A stretch of 63,715 nt of DNA, from positions 368,972-432,686 of the forward strand of contig NZ_JARIXP010000003.1 of the NCBI RefSeq assembly GCF_029269265.1, given 5' to 3'. This document shows positions 35,638 to 44,622 of the stretch, piece after piece. How positions within the stretch are numbered: the first letter of the stretch is position 1; the number at the start of each line of letters is the position of its first letter. Source of the stretch: Rheinheimera sp. 1928-s (GTDB lineage: Bacteria > Pseudomonadota > Gammaproteobacteria > Enterobacterales > Alteromonadaceae). A program made the translations under genes and the position numbers. The notes under the pieces were generated by a model. It had not been told where the DNA came from and made no database searches. It saw only the letters and a program-made list of their open reading frames with translations.

Positions 35638-36651
35638 ATGAGCAGACCCCTGATAGCGCTGATACTAGGTATTTTTATGCTGGGTTGTAGTGAGCCAGAG
35701 CTGCCTGCAGCCAATCCTCTGAGTGTTGAACCCGGCCAATTAAGCCAGATTCCCTATCTGCAACAGGGGCAGTTGACTGTGGTGACAGAGCGCGATCTCA
35801 TTCTGCCTGCCAGTGAGGATTATCGTGAATTGACCTTAAGCGTGTTTTACCCGCAGCAGGGTGATCAGTATCCGATCATCTTTTTTTCGCACGGCAACTG
35901 GTCATCCAAAGACAAGTACGACAAGGTGATTCAGTATTGGGTTAGTCATGGTTATGTGGTGGTTGCCCCCAACCATCTGGATTGCTGCTCAAGAGTCCGT
36001 GGCATCCTGAACAGTCTGCGCTACGGCAATTTTGGCTTAATAGAACACAGGGTGAAAGACTTCAATTATTTAATCAACCAGTACAGTCTGGTGGAACAGC
36101 TACTGCCTGGGCTCAAAGACAAAGCGGATCTGAACCATATCGCGTTGGCCGGACATTCGTTTGGCGCCTTTACCGCACAGCAGTTTGGTGGTGCGGGCAG
36201 CTTCAATACCGATAACAAAAGCTATCATTTTTATCAGGACGGCAGAGTCAAAGCCATAGTGGCACTGTCACCGCCAGGCCCTATGTTCGATGAAATCACG
36301 ACGCAAAGCTGGCAGCAACTGTCCACGCCGACTTTTAATAGCACAGGCACCTGGGATATAGATAAATACTTTTTTACCGAATGGCAACTGCACCAAATGG
36401 CCTTTGATACCGCCTTAGCCGGCAACAACTATATGCTGGTGACTCAGGGTGCCGATCATTATCTGGGGAATCTGATTTGCCGGCCTGAACGTGATGTGGC
36501 ACCACAGCAGGACGCACTGATGCTGCTTAATGCCACCTCAACCGCCTTTCTGGCGGCTTATTTAAAGCAGGATCAGCAGGCTAAAGCGTTTTTGCAAAGT
36601 GGCGAGCTGCGTGACATAACTTCAGGGTTCTCTGTCCTGGAGTACCGCTAG
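35638..36651 (+). CDS. Lipoprotein alpha/beta hydrolase (PAF-acetylhydrolase/chlorophyllase-like)
   Basis: A hydrolase of 337 residues with a lipoprotein signal (FMLGC, acylated Cys17). The core shows IIFFSHGNWSS, a HGYVVVAPNH strand and the nucleophile Ser174 in AGHSFGAFTA, with a late GADHYLGN that may hold the His. This pattern occurs in the dienelactone hydrolase, PAF-acetylhydrolase and chlorophyllase branches. Classical chlorophyllase has GHSRGG, so the match is only to the superfamily. It is followed by a terminator, and the next gene is the rubredoxin reductase. Confidence 0.8.
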   Translation: MSRPLIALILGIFMLGCSEPELPAANPLSVEPGQLSQIPYLQQGQLTVVTERDLILPASEDYRELTLSVFYPQQGDQYPIIFFSHGNWSSKDKYDKVIQYWVSHGYVVVAPNHLDCCSRVRGILNSLRYGNFGLIEHRVKDFNYLINQYSLVEQLLPGLKDKADLNHIALAGHSFGAFTAQQFGGAGSFNTDNKSYHFYQDGRVKAIVALSPPGPMFDEITTQSWQQLSTPTFNSTGTWDIDKYFFTEWQLHQMAFDTALAGNNYMLVTQGADHYLGNLICRPERDVAPQQDALMLLNATSTAFLAAYLKQDQQAKAFLQSGELRDITSGFSVLEYR

Positions 36652-36662
36652 TCTCACCAGCA

Positions 36663-36689
36663 AAAAACGCCACTTTTGTGGCGTTTTTA
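36663..36689. terminator. Bidirectional intrinsic terminator
   Basis: AAAACGCCAC (36664-36673) and GTGGCGTTTT (36678-36687) form a ten-base stem with a TTTT loop and A/T flanks. It lies between the convergent lipoprotein hydrolase and rubredoxin reductase genes and can serve both. Confidence 0.9.
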
Positions 36690-36712
36690 TGGACACTTTT
36701 ACTTGCCTTGCT

Positions 36713-38359
36713 TTAAGGCATCAGCGCCGGGCATTGCCTTTCCAATACGGCTTTGGCACTGACCTGATCACCTGTCAGTGCAAAACCCAGCAATTGATTG
36801 CCTTGCCGATACAGGGCTTTAACCCCCAAATCAGAAGCCTGCTCTATCACCCACTCACCAGGCACCAGACTGCCATCCTGCTGCCGTGGCGGAGGATTTA
36901 CCACCACAGGGAATAAGGTGGTTTTAACCATCACAGGCATCACCGGATAATGCACAGGACTGCTATTGCCTGTCAGGGTTTTTGCCAAAGCCCGTACCTG
37001 CGCCAACAGCGGCAAGATATAAAACAGCAGATGGTTTTCTACCTGAGCACAATCGCCTATCGCATACACATCGCTGGCACTGGTCTGTAAGTATTTATCC
37101 GTAACAATGCCGCGATCCGTGACCAGATTGGCAGCCTGAGCCAACGCCATATTGGGGCGGACTCCTATGGCAGATAACACTAAATCCGCTTCAAGCTTTT
37201 GCTGGTTGCTGAGTTTGACCAGCACCCCGTCCTGATGATTGTCCACCTGCTGCACTACAGTACCAAAATGAAAACGAGCCCCGGCTAAGCGCAGCGCACG
37301 CTCGACGGATTCAGAGGCAACAGTGGGCAGTAAGCTGGCCAGCACTGTTGGCATCGGATCCACCACCTCCACCTGATAGCCAGCGTGCAGTAAATCATTG
37401 GCATACTCGGAGCCAATTAAACCAGCCCCAATAATCAGAATTTTTTGCTTTGGTTTCGCCAGTGTTCTGAATCTGGCGTAGTCGAGTAAATTATTCACAG
37501 AATGCACTTTATGCAGACCACTACCGGCCAAAGGTGGCTGAATGCAGGTGGCGCCAGTGGCAATTACCAGTTTGCTGTAGGGCTGGACGCTACCGTTGTT
37601 ACCCACCACAATCTGCTTCGTGTGTGTATCAATAGCTGTGATGCGGGTAAAAATGTGAATGTGCAGCTGGTACTGCTCAGCCATTTGTTCTGCCGTCTGC
37701 CCAACCAACTCGGCAGCAGATTTATTTTTAGCAAAGCCGGTAGATAACAAAGGTTTGGAATAAAAGTTGCCATCATCGCTGGTGTAGATCTGAATAGCGC
37801 AGGTCTGATCCAGTTTGCGGATTTCCTTCACCAGATTATAGGCCGCCAGGCCGCTGCCTATAATAACGATGGGAGCCTGCGCCGCAATGGACTCCGATTG
37901 AATTGCCACAACAGGCGCGACGTCAGGTAAGACTTTTGCGGCTGCAGTAGTAACTGCGATACGTTTGATTTCGCGCATATCAAAGTCGGTTTTACTAACA
38001 CCACATTCCGGACACAACCAGTCAGCAGGAATATCCTGCCAACGGGTGCCTGGCGCAATACCCTCGTCTGGCCAGCCTTTGGATTCATCATAAACCCAGC
38101 TACATACCTGGCATTCCCAAATACTGTACTCCAGCTCATCAGCCGCTGTGGCCGACTCTGTTTTTGTCGATCCTGACGCAGCGCCACTTAAGGCCACCAT
38201 TTCAAAATCAGCTTTGCTGACACCACATTCAGGGCAGGTCCACTCTTGCGGAATATCCTCCCAGCGGGTTCCGGCAGCTATACCTTCCTCCGGACAGCCT
38301 TTTGCTTCATCATAAATCCAGGCACACACCTGGCATTCCCAAATTCTGTATTCTGACAT
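36713..38359 (-). CDS. Double-rubredoxin/NAD(P)H:rubredoxin reductase fusion
   Basis: An electron-transfer protein of 548 residues. Two rubredoxin domains come first: cysteines 9, 12, 42 and 45, then 83, 86, 116 and 119, each with the CPECGVSK knuckle. A linker follows, then a flavoprotein domain (about 150-548) with FAD motif IIGSGLAAYN, NAD(P) motif IIGAGLIGSEYAND and YAIGDCAQ. The fusion passes electrons from NAD(P)H to its own rubredoxins. It is divergent from the Rieske oxygenase gene and shares its intergenic region, so it is the likely electron donor for that enzyme. No other reductase or ferredoxin gene is in the island. Confidence 0.88.
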   Translation of the reverse strand: MSEYRIWECQVCAWIYDEAKGCPEEGIAAGTRWEDIPQEWTCPECGVSKADFEMVALSGAASGSTKTESATAADELEYSIWECQVCSWVYDESKGWPDEGIAPGTRWQDIPADWLCPECGVSKTDFDMREIKRIAVTTAAAKVLPDVAPVVAIQSESIAAQAPIVIIGSGLAAYNLVKEIRKLDQTCAIQIYTSDDGNFYSKPLLSTGFAKNKSAAELVGQTAEQMAEQYQLHIHIFTRITAIDTHTKQIVVGNNGSVQPYSKLVIATGATCIQPPLAGSGLHKVHSVNNLLDYARFRTLAKPKQKILIIGAGLIGSEYANDLLHAGYQVEVVDPMPTVLASLLPTVASESVERALRLAGARFHFGTVVQQVDNHQDGVLVKLSNQQKLEADLVLSAIGVRPNMALAQAANLVTDRGIVTDKYLQTSASDVYAIGDCAQVENHLLFYILPLLAQVRALAKTLTGNSSPVHYPVMPVMVKTTLFPVVVNPPPRQQDGSLVPGEWVIEQASDLGVKALYRQGNQLLGFALTGDQVSAKAVLERQCPALMP

Positions 38360-38744
38360 CTACACCTCAGGCCAATTGTGCATTTATACCGGTCGTACTT
38401 GAAGCTGCAGCTTTGTTGACTGCGCAATCGAGCCCCTGCCTGGAACAGGCGATTCAGATTTAAGCACGTCTTCTGACTACCATAGTGCCAAAAACTTTGC
38501 TAAATTCAACCTAAATGACATATCATTATGTCATTAAATGCAATGTTATGTGGGTGACCACAGAGTGCGCAGACTAATGATTAGATTAAGTTGTTGATAT
38601 TAAAAAATATAATCATCTAATTCTGCGGAGAGTTTGCTAGCGGGCGACTCCAGGGCAACTAGGTAAAAATCCAGATGCTGCCGATCCAGTCATCGACATC
38701 AACTGTAATATAAAAGAAATTATAAACTTAAGGGAAAAGCGGCC
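38360..38744. other. Divergent regulatory region of rubredoxin reductase and Rieske oxygenase
   Basis: This 385-base non-coding region contains the palindrome at 38515-38534 and a long AT-rich section near 38570-38640. AAGGGAAAAG precedes the Rieske start at 38745. I see no RNA gene. Confidence 0.6.
38515..38534 (+). promoter_or_regulatory. Island operator candidate a (Rieske oxygenase)
   Basis: ATGACATATCATTATGTCAT has eight-base perfect arms. Preceded by TA, it contains the core TAAATGACATA, shared with three other promoters of the island in the same orientation to the downstream gene. It lies about 210 bases upstream of the Rieske gene. Confidence 0.55.
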
Positions 38745-39968
38745 ATGTTAAAGAACCTTTGGTACGTTGCAGAATGGTCAGACACAGTAAAAGACAAACC
38801 AGTGAAAACCAGATTGCTGGGTCAGGATCTGGTGTTGTTTCGCGATCTGGCAGGCAATGTAAAATGTATGGCAGATGTGTGTCTTCACCGTGGCGGTTCT
38901 TTATCCGGCGGTTGGGTCAATGAAACACGTGATTGTGTCGTGTGTCCTTATCATGGCTGGCAATACAATGGTACAGGTAAGTGCCAGAAGATCCCGTCTG
39001 AAGGGGACAGTTTTCAGGTGCCAAAACGCTTTAAAGTGGATGCCTACGATGTCGAAGAAAAGTACGGCATGATATGGGTTTTTATGGGCGATTTGCCTGC
39101 CGAAGAACGTTACCCTATACCACCGCTGCCAGAATACGGTGATGCCGCCAACTGGCGCGGTTTGAAAACTGAATTCAGCTGGAAAGCGGAAGCGTCCCGC
39201 GTCGTGGAAAATGGCATTGATATTGCCCATGCATCCTTTGTTCACCCTGTCTTCGGTTACCCCAGCACAGCGGAAGATAACTTTATCGAAAATGTTGAAA
39301 AACATGAGTGGTGGGCACGCTCCACCAACGTGATGTATCCGCCGCAACTAAAAGGTGGCTTTCTGGGCTGGCGCAACTTTTTGCGCAAAGACAAACAAGA
39401 AACCAAAGTGCATCCGGAATGGCATCTGCCTGGCATGATAGTTCGCATTAAAATAGATATCCGCCCTGGCTGGCATATCGTTATGTTCGACGCCAATACT
39501 CCGGTGGACGAACATACCACCCGCACCTTTGCCTGGCAGTTCCGCAGTTTCTTTAAAATCGGGCTCTTTGATAAAGGCTCATTAAAACGACTGAAAACCA
39601 TTCTGCTCGAAGACGCGACTATTGTTGAAGCTTCACAACCTTATTATCTGCCGGAAACTCTGGTCAACGAGGTTTCAGTGAAATCAGACAAGTTTATGAG
39701 CACTTTCCGAATGGCGCGGCGCAAACTGATTGAAGAGAAAGGCTGGCAAATTGATACCAGAGCCCGCGACGAATATAAAGGCAAAAAGGTGCTGACTGTC
39801 GCCTCTCCTGGCCGCAGACAAGCCTTACTGGATGGCGATGGCTGGGTGTTTGACGAGATGCCAACTGTGGCCCCGGTCAAAACCTCTTCCGCAAAAAATG
39901 TCTTTGAACAACAAGTGGATGTATTAACCACCGAGTCGTCCAACTCAAAAGACACTGTGATCGCTTAG
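38745..39968 (+). CDS. Rieske non-heme iron oxygenase, PaO/CAO-like
   Basis: A terminal oxygenase of 407 residues. The Rieske [2Fe-2S] site is Cys46-x-His48 and Cys67-x2-His70 (CLHRGG, CPYHGWQ). The mononuclear iron motif ENGIDIAHASFVH supplies Asp159, His162 and His167. The stretch after the Rieske site (GKCQKIP, then PKRFKV and GMIWVFMGD) follows the pattern of plant pheophorbide a oxygenase (PaO), TIC55 and chlorophyllide a oxygenase, as I recall them. Vanillate/phthalate-type demethylases share part of it. It sits next to a rubredoxin reductase and near RCCR-like and NOL-like genes, so macrocycle opening of a chlorin is the favoured role (inference). Confidence 0.85.
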   Translation: MLKNLWYVAEWSDTVKDKPVKTRLLGQDLVLFRDLAGNVKCMADVCLHRGGSLSGGWVNETRDCVVCPYHGWQYNGTGKCQKIPSEGDSFQVPKRFKVDAYDVEEKYGMIWVFMGDLPAEERYPIPPLPEYGDAANWRGLKTEFSWKAEASRVVENGIDIAHASFVHPVFGYPSTAEDNFIENVEKHEWWARSTNVMYPPQLKGGFLGWRNFLRKDKQETKVHPEWHLPGMIVRIKIDIRPGWHIVMFDANTPVDEHTTRTFAWQFRSFFKIGLFDKGSLKRLKTILLEDATIVEASQPYYLPETLVNEVSVKSDKFMSTFRMARRKLIEEKGWQIDTRARDEYKGKKVLTVASPGRRQALLDGDGWVFDEMPTVAPVKTSSAKNVFEQQVDVLTTESSNSKDTVIA

Positions 39969-39975
39969 TCACCAT

Positions 39976-40003
39976 AAAAAGCGCCTGAATCAGCTTCAGG
40001 CGC
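39976..40003 (-). terminator. Intrinsic terminator for the 40013 gene
   Basis: GCGCCTGAA (39981-39989) and TTCAGGCGC (39995-40003) form a nine-base stem. On the minus strand it is followed by TTTTTA, so it terminates the minus-strand gene; toward the plus-strand Rieske gene there is no T run. Confidence 0.8.
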
Positions 40004-40012
40004 CGTATAGTT

Positions 40013-40603
40013 TCACACCAAATGCTGCCAGATTTTGGCTTCAAATTTGGGCTCATGCACCTCCCCAACCAGACCTCTTGGGTCCAGCGGATGCCTCTCG
40101 TCACAACAAGGCGATAAGCGCACGCCCTTGGCGGTCAAAGTGCGTGTTGCCTGACCATTCCGGTACAACACAGTGTGCCGGGTACGTTGCCCTGGCGCTG
40201 TGACAATAATAAAATCCGGTTCTATGTACACATCGGTGGCCTGATTTAAAGTTCTGGCGCTAAAGGTCAGTATACCCGGCCCCCCCGACATTCCTACGTT
40301 TTCATAGCTACCAGGCCCCATCGCATCAAACACCAGCACACCATTTTTTAATTCGCCGGTAAAGGTCTTGGCTAAAGCCGGACGCCCACGAAAATGCACA
40401 TTGGTTATTTTGAAATAATGGCCGTCAAAGTCGATATACACCAGATTATCAAAAGGCGATTGCCCTGGGGTGCCACTGCCGGCCTGGGTATCATCCACTA
40501 AAGGAGTGCCATCCAAATGGAACAACTCGACACTGTCGTGCCAGGTGCCTCTGAGTTGCATTAAGGTGTGGCCAACGCTGCCCACCGGAAAAACCGTTGT
40601 CAT
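40013..40603 (-). CDS. Island protein of unknown function (beta-barrel-like)
   Basis: I do not recognise this 196-residue protein. It is rich in beta strands and begins with LRGTWHDSVELFHLDG, an opening like lipocalin-type or DUF3598-type barrels that bind pigments or lipids. It lacks a signal peptide, so it is cytosolic. It is divergent from an SDR gene, sharing a regulatory region, and follows the Rieske gene in a convergent arrangement. A binding or carrier role for a tetrapyrrole intermediate is possible but unproven. Confidence 0.65.
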   Translation of the reverse strand: MTTVFPVGSVGHTLMQLRGTWHDSVELFHLDGTPLVDDTQAGSGTPGQSPFDNLVYIDFDGHYFKITNVHFRGRPALAKTFTGELKNGVLVFDAMGPGSYENVGMSGGPGILTFSARTLNQATDVYIEPDFIIVTAPGQRTRHTVLYRNGQATRTLTAKGVRLSPCCDERHPLDPRGLVGEVHEPKFEAKIWQHLV

Positions 40604-40653
40604 AACTCATCCTGCATAGATTTACTCTATTCATTAGCTTACATTTGTATTAA

Positions 40654-40669
40654 AGTTATAACAATAACT
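40654..40669. promoter_or_regulatory. Island operator candidate g (divergent 40603/40704 genes)
   Basis: AGTTATAACAATAACT has six-base perfect arms. Its core GTTATAACAATAAC resembles the GATATAACAATATAAC read on the minus strand of the 62889-62904 site. It sits between two divergent island genes. Confidence 0.45.
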
Positions 40670-40703
40670 AACGCATTAATCTGACGTGAACTGGGAAAAA
40701 ACT

Positions 40704-41501
40704 ATGAAAACAGTGATCATCACCGGCAGTACCCGAGGCATAGGTAAAGGATTGGCAGAGAACTTTTTAAAACAAGGCTGTAAAGTGGTGATTACCGGCC
40801 GGTCGCAGGCTCAGGTGGATGAAGTTGTCACTCAGTTTGCCGGGCAATTCGGCATACAGCAGGTCTCAGGTCTTGCCTGTGATGTAAGCAGCTACGACCA
40901 GCTACAGGCGCTGTGGGACCATGCGGTTGCCACCTTCTCAACTGTAGATATCTGGATCAACAACGCGGGTATCAGCCTGCCGCGAAAACCGCTGGAACAA
41001 CAGGACCCCGCAGCCATCCACAGTATTATCGCCACCAATTTAGCCGGTGTGATGCTGGCGAGCAGCGTCGCGTTAAAAGGCATGAAAACACAAAACCACG
41101 GCCAGATCTGGAATATGGAAGGCTTTGGCAGTAATGATGCCACTCAACCCGGCATGACGATTTACGGCGCGACCAAAAGAGCTGTGACTTATTTAAACAA
41201 ATCACTGCAAAAAGAACTGAAAGGCACAGCAGTACAGGTGAACACCTTAAGTCCCGGCATTGTGGTGACTGATTTGTTAGTGGGTGATTACGACACCTCG
41301 TCAGCTGAATGGCTGAAGGTAAAAAAGATCTTCAATATCCTGGGTGATACTGTCGAAACTGTCACACCCTGGCTGGTGAAAGGCATACTGGCCACAGATA
41401 AATCTGGCACCAAAGTGGCATGGTTAACCAACGGCAAAGCCTTTGTGCGCTTTATGACCGCCGGCTTTAATAAAAGAGATTTGTTTAGTGATCTGGGTTA
41501 A
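40704..41501 (+). CDS. SDR oxidoreductase resembling NOL/NYC1 chlorophyll b reductase (A)
   Basis: An NAD(P)H-dependent SDR of 265 residues. The ATG at 40704 begins MKTVIITGSTRGIGKG; a GTG at 40686 is a weaker start. The catalytic set is Ser143, Tyr154 and Lys158 (YGATKR). The segments DIWINNAG, YGATKRAVTYLNKSLQKEL and VNTLSPGIVVTDLL closely follow plant NOL (chlorophyll b reductase), which reduces the C7 formyl group, as I recall it. It is paralogous to the 45492 gene. Role on a chlorophyll b-like substrate is inference. Confidence 0.8.
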   Translation: MKTVIITGSTRGIGKGLAENFLKQGCKVVITGRSQAQVDEVVTQFAGQFGIQQVSGLACDVSSYDQLQALWDHAVATFSTVDIWINNAGISLPRKPLEQQDPAAIHSIIATNLAGVMLASSVALKGMKTQNHGQIWNMEGFGSNDATQPGMTIYGATKRAVTYLNKSLQKELKGTAVQVNTLSPGIVVTDLLVGDYDTSSAEWLKVKKIFNILGDTVETVTPWLVKGILATDKSGTKVAWLTNGKAFVRFMTAGFNKRDLFSDLG

Positions 41502-41518
41502 CCCAACCCACTAAAGCA

Positions 41519-41549
41519 AAACGGGACCTCAAGGGACTGAGGTCCTGTT
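41519..41549. terminator. Hairpin between convergent genes
   Basis: GGACCTCA (41524-41531) and TGAGGTCC (41538-41545), extended by A/T and G-T pairs on both sides, form a stem with a six-base loop. It lies between the SDR and the convergent hydrolase gene and probably terminates transcription in both directions. Confidence 0.7.
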
Positions 41550-41582
41550 GCATTGTACAGATACGACGAACACTTTAAGACA

Positions 41583-42314
41583 TCAGGGTATAGCCTGTAA
41601 AAACGCTAAGCTTCGCGCAAACACCTGTTCAGCCTGTTCGGACGGGCTGAGCAGACCCTGTTGCTGTTCATCCTCTGCGGCAAAAGAGCCAAACTGCCAG
41701 TGGTTGGCGTTTTCAATCACCACATAGTCTGTGTTGACCGGCAATTTCGCCTTATTGTCGTTGATCTTTTGTGGCGTAGACTGCAAATCCTTCGAAGCTG
41801 AAATCGACTTTACAGCAATGCCCAACTGACTGATATCGCTGGCCGGGTAAGAAGCCAGCAGCAATAAGCCTTTGAAACGGCTTAGATCAGCGGTTTTGAC
41901 ATACTCAACTGCAGCCACGCCGCCTAACGAATGACCAGCAATGACCCACTGCTGAATAGCAGGATAGGCCGCGACCACGTCATCTGCCTTGTCGATCCCC
42001 AAAAACGCCGTGTTAAATGGCATAGGCACTATCACCGCCAGATAACCCTGCTCAGCAAAGCGCCGCATCAGAGGAGCAAAGGTCTCAGCACTGGTTTTAC
42101 CGCCTGGATAAAACAGTATGCCTTTGACAGGGGCGGTCTGCACCGGCTGAAAACTAATAAAATCCCCCTGGCTCACCCGAACCTGATCGGAAGAAATCAG
42201 CGCTGTTGCAGTCTCATCCTTATGGTACGCGAAAGGAATACTCATCCAGGCTAAGGTGCCGGTAACGACCACAACCAGCAGTGCAACAATTGCCAGCACG
42301 ATCTTTTTCAACAT
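41583..42314 (-). CDS. Membrane-anchored alpha/beta hydrolase
   Basis: A hydrolase of 243 residues with an N-terminal membrane helix (about 4-25) and a periplasmic alpha/beta-hydrolase domain. The nucleophile Ser129 is in AGHSLGG and a late His is in NANHWQFG. GILFYPGGKTS marks the oxyanion region. It is last in a six-gene island operon (47197 to 41583) with RCCR-like and NOL-like genes, which makes it a better-placed candidate for pigment ester cleavage than the two hydrolases further left. The substrate is unknown. Confidence 0.8.
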   Translation of the reverse strand: MLKKIVLAIVALLVVVVTGTLAWMSIPFAYHKDETATALISSDQVRVSQGDFISFQPVQTAPVKGILFYPGGKTSAETFAPLMRRFAEQGYLAVIVPMPFNTAFLGIDKADDVVAAYPAIQQWVIAGHSLGGVAAVEYVKTADLSRFKGLLLLASYPASDISQLGIAVKSISASKDLQSTPQKINDNKAKLPVNTDYVVIENANHWQFGSFAAEDEQQQGLLSPSEQAEQVFARSLAFLQAIP

Positions 42315-42397
42315 CAACGTCTCCTTGAGTACAAGCCACTGGGCAGGGATAGTTCAACAGCTACAATCCGCCTCTTTGCCCGGACTAAGCCCTTTGA

Positions 42398-43249
42398 TCA
42401 GATCTGGCTATAAGGCTCGCCATTGCGTTCTTCACCCGCCAGAATCCTGACCAATCTGTCCGCCGCCTCTTTACCGACCAAACGTTCAGCAATAGGGTTA
42501 GCAGGGTCCAGATAAACTATGTTCTTACGCTGCTGATAGTCACGCTGACGGCGCTCAGCACAAGCTTCAGCGCTGCTGTCCGGGCTCGCCTGCTTTACCA
42601 GCCCAACCCAGTATTTGACCATAGCCATGATCTGCTCTTGCGCATGCTGCTGAAAGAAAGCTAAGGGCCCCACACCACAGATGGCGCAAGGGCTGATACT
42701 GCTGCGAATAAAGGGCATAGCAGCATGAAAAGGTTTCACACCATCCTGATATAAAGCTTTCTGGTGATCCAGCGCCATCTGATTCACTGCCGCGTAATAT
42801 TTTTCCACATAGTTCGGGTGGGTTACCAGCTCATAACGTGGCATCAAATCCGCATAATAAAAGGCTTCGGGTAAGGTACCAAATGCCAGTCCAAGATGCG
42901 GAATGTCGGTATTGTCCTTCATCCAGAAGGTCAGGTGAATATTGGTGAAGGTATTTTCCGGCAAACCAATGTTGGAATGGATCACCCAATCCACCGGATT
43001 GTTTCCCTTGCCAGTAAAGGTGCGCATTTTCCCCAGAGGGTTACCCGTTAAGTCATTAAACTGGTGGATATCTGCACAGCCTAAATCTTCAGTAAAGGCC
43101 AGTTCTGCACTGACATAGTCCCAAATACGGTCACGCAGGTTCAGCACTTGCGTATAGATTTCGCTGGTATCCATTTTCAGTCCGCTGGCTAAATGGCGTG
43201 CGAACTCTTCTGTCATCATAGGTTTAGTTTCAAGTTGGCTTTGTGTCAT
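42398..43249 (-). CDS. RCCR-like protein B (red chlorophyll catabolite reductase resemblance)
   Basis: A cytosolic protein of 283 residues. The segments PVDWVIHSNIG, then IPHLGLAFG, RYELVTHPNYVEKYY, MPFIRSSISPCAI and AERRQRDYQQRKN line up in order with plant RCCR (family PF06405, related to ferredoxin-dependent bilin reductases), as I recall it. Length fits. RCCR reduces the opened chlorophyll macrocycle with ferredoxin electrons. A Glu of the plant sheet (in a VVELIQ segment) is not conserved here, so the substrate may differ. It is paralogous to the 44623 gene and lies in the same operon. Confidence 0.65.
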   Translation of the reverse strand: MTQSQLETKPMMTEEFARHLASGLKMDTSEIYTQVLNLRDRIWDYVSAELAFTEDLGCADIHQFNDLTGNPLGKMRTFTGKGNNPVDWVIHSNIGLPENTFTNIHLTFWMKDNTDIPHLGLAFGTLPEAFYYADLMPRYELVTHPNYVEKYYAAVNQMALDHQKALYQDGVKPFHAAMPFIRSSISPCAICGVGPLAFFQQHAQEQIMAMVKYWVGLVKQASPDSSAEACAERRQRDYQQRKNIVYLDPANPIAERLVGKEAADRLVRILAGEERNGEPYSQI

Positions 43250-43266
43250 GATTTTACCTTGCCTGA

Positions 43267-44592
43267 TTACACATTTTGCTCTGTTAATACGTGTTTGGAT
43301 TTAGATCTGGACAGCAGCAAACTCCAGATAAAAACGACTAAATTCAGCACCCCGAACAACACAAAGGGACTGGATGGTGACAAGTGCGCAAACAGGTATC
43401 CGCCACCTGTGGTAGCCACCAGGATCCCAACCGCGCCAGCCACACCAAATAAACCAATCACAGCACCTTTTCGATCTGCGGGAGCCTGTTCGCCAACTAA
43501 GGCCTGGCTGGAGACAAAGGCACTGATTTCCGCAATACCCATTACAAACAGCAGCGGAAATACGGCAGAGGCGCTTGGGTCGCTGACAAAAAACATCGCG
43601 CTATACACACAACCCGCTAAACCGGAAGCCATCGAAACGGCAGTGATACGACTGACTTTGTCACTCAGATAACCTGTTAAGATTGAGCCAACCAAAGCGC
43701 CGGCAACGACCATTAAAATGGCTGGCATTGCCAATTGCGCCATCGCATCACTGGTCGACAGACCCAGTGTGCCGGTACCGTACTGCACCAGCCACAACCC
43801 CATAAAAGCACCAGTGACGGCAAGATCGCCGCGGGAGATAAAAGCCGCACCATAAGACAGCGCAATAGCAGGTTTTTTCGCAGCAACAGCGCCCTGGCGC
43901 AACATCTGTAATAAAGACTCTTTTTCGGCTTTCACTACAGTGCCCACAAGCTTCGACAAGCCAAACAATGCGACCAGCGCTGCTACAGCCCCCAGAGCTC
44001 CGGCCACTGCAAAGGTGGCCTGTTGAGCTGCGGCTTCTGAGTAACCGGCCCCAACAAAGCTTTGAGGTAAACCAGCCAGCACAGGAGGAATAAAGGCGCC
44101 TAAGGTGGCAATAGCGCCCTGAGTTCCGTTGGCTTTACCCCGGCTGCAATCTGTTGCATAGTCGGCGACTACTGTGACCATCATGCCCACCATAGCGGCA
44201 GAACCAAAAGCCACAACCAGCCGATAGATCACCAGCTGCTCCACCGAGGTGGCACTGCCATACAAGACAAAGCCAATGGCTGTGGTTGCCAGACCAAAGA
44301 CATAGATCAGCCTGCGACCAAAGCGGTCGGCCATCACGCCATAGATCCCCATCATCAGGATAAATACCACCTCCTGCAGACCACCCAATAAACCTGTGAG
44401 TGTCGCCTGTTCGGCATATGGGATCCCGAGCACTTGCAGTAAGCCGGGTTGCAGTATCGACAAGGCACCGGCATAACCCGATGAAATCAATACAGCAAAC
44501 AAGTAGGCCAACCAGTTACGACGTTTCAAACCGTCTACCAGCCTGACACCTAACAGGTTTTTTACCACTGCGGCTTGCACTTGCTCAGTCAT
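43267..44592 (-). CDS. MFS transporter (island type 1)
   Basis: A transporter of 441 residues with about twelve helices. The MFS signature MADRFGRRLIYVFG lies after helix 2. It is homologous to the MFS protein at 60820, sharing YRLVVAFGSAA, the VVADYATDCSRGKANGTQG region and the C-terminal GAVIGLFGVAGAVGILV. It lies between the two RCCR-like genes in one operon and probably moves a pigment breakdown product; direction unknown. Confidence 0.85.
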   Translation of the reverse strand: MTEQVQAAVVKNLLGVRLVDGLKRRNWLAYLFAVLISSGYAGALSILQPGLLQVLGIPYAEQATLTGLLGGLQEVVFILMMGIYGVMADRFGRRLIYVFGLATTAIGFVLYGSATSVEQLVIYRLVVAFGSAAMVGMMVTVVADYATDCSRGKANGTQGAIATLGAFIPPVLAGLPQSFVGAGYSEAAAQQATFAVAGALGAVAALVALFGLSKLVGTVVKAEKESLLQMLRQGAVAAKKPAIALSYGAAFISRGDLAVTGAFMGLWLVQYGTGTLGLSTSDAMAQLAMPAILMVVAGALVGSILTGYLSDKVSRITAVSMASGLAGCVYSAMFFVSDPSASAVFPLLFVMGIAEISAFVSSQALVGEQAPADRKGAVIGLFGVAGAVGILVATTGGGYLFAHLSPSSPFVLFGVLNLVVFIWSLLLSRSKSKHVLTEQNV

Positions 44593-44622
44593 CTGTTCGC
44601 CCCTTTTGCGCTCAATCCGGTC

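Noticed and set aside
36982-38359. A typical alkane-hydroxylase rubredoxin system (AlkG/AlkT)
   Set aside because: The domain content is similar, but no alkane monooxygenase is in the window, and the gene shares its promoter region with a Rieske oxygenase.
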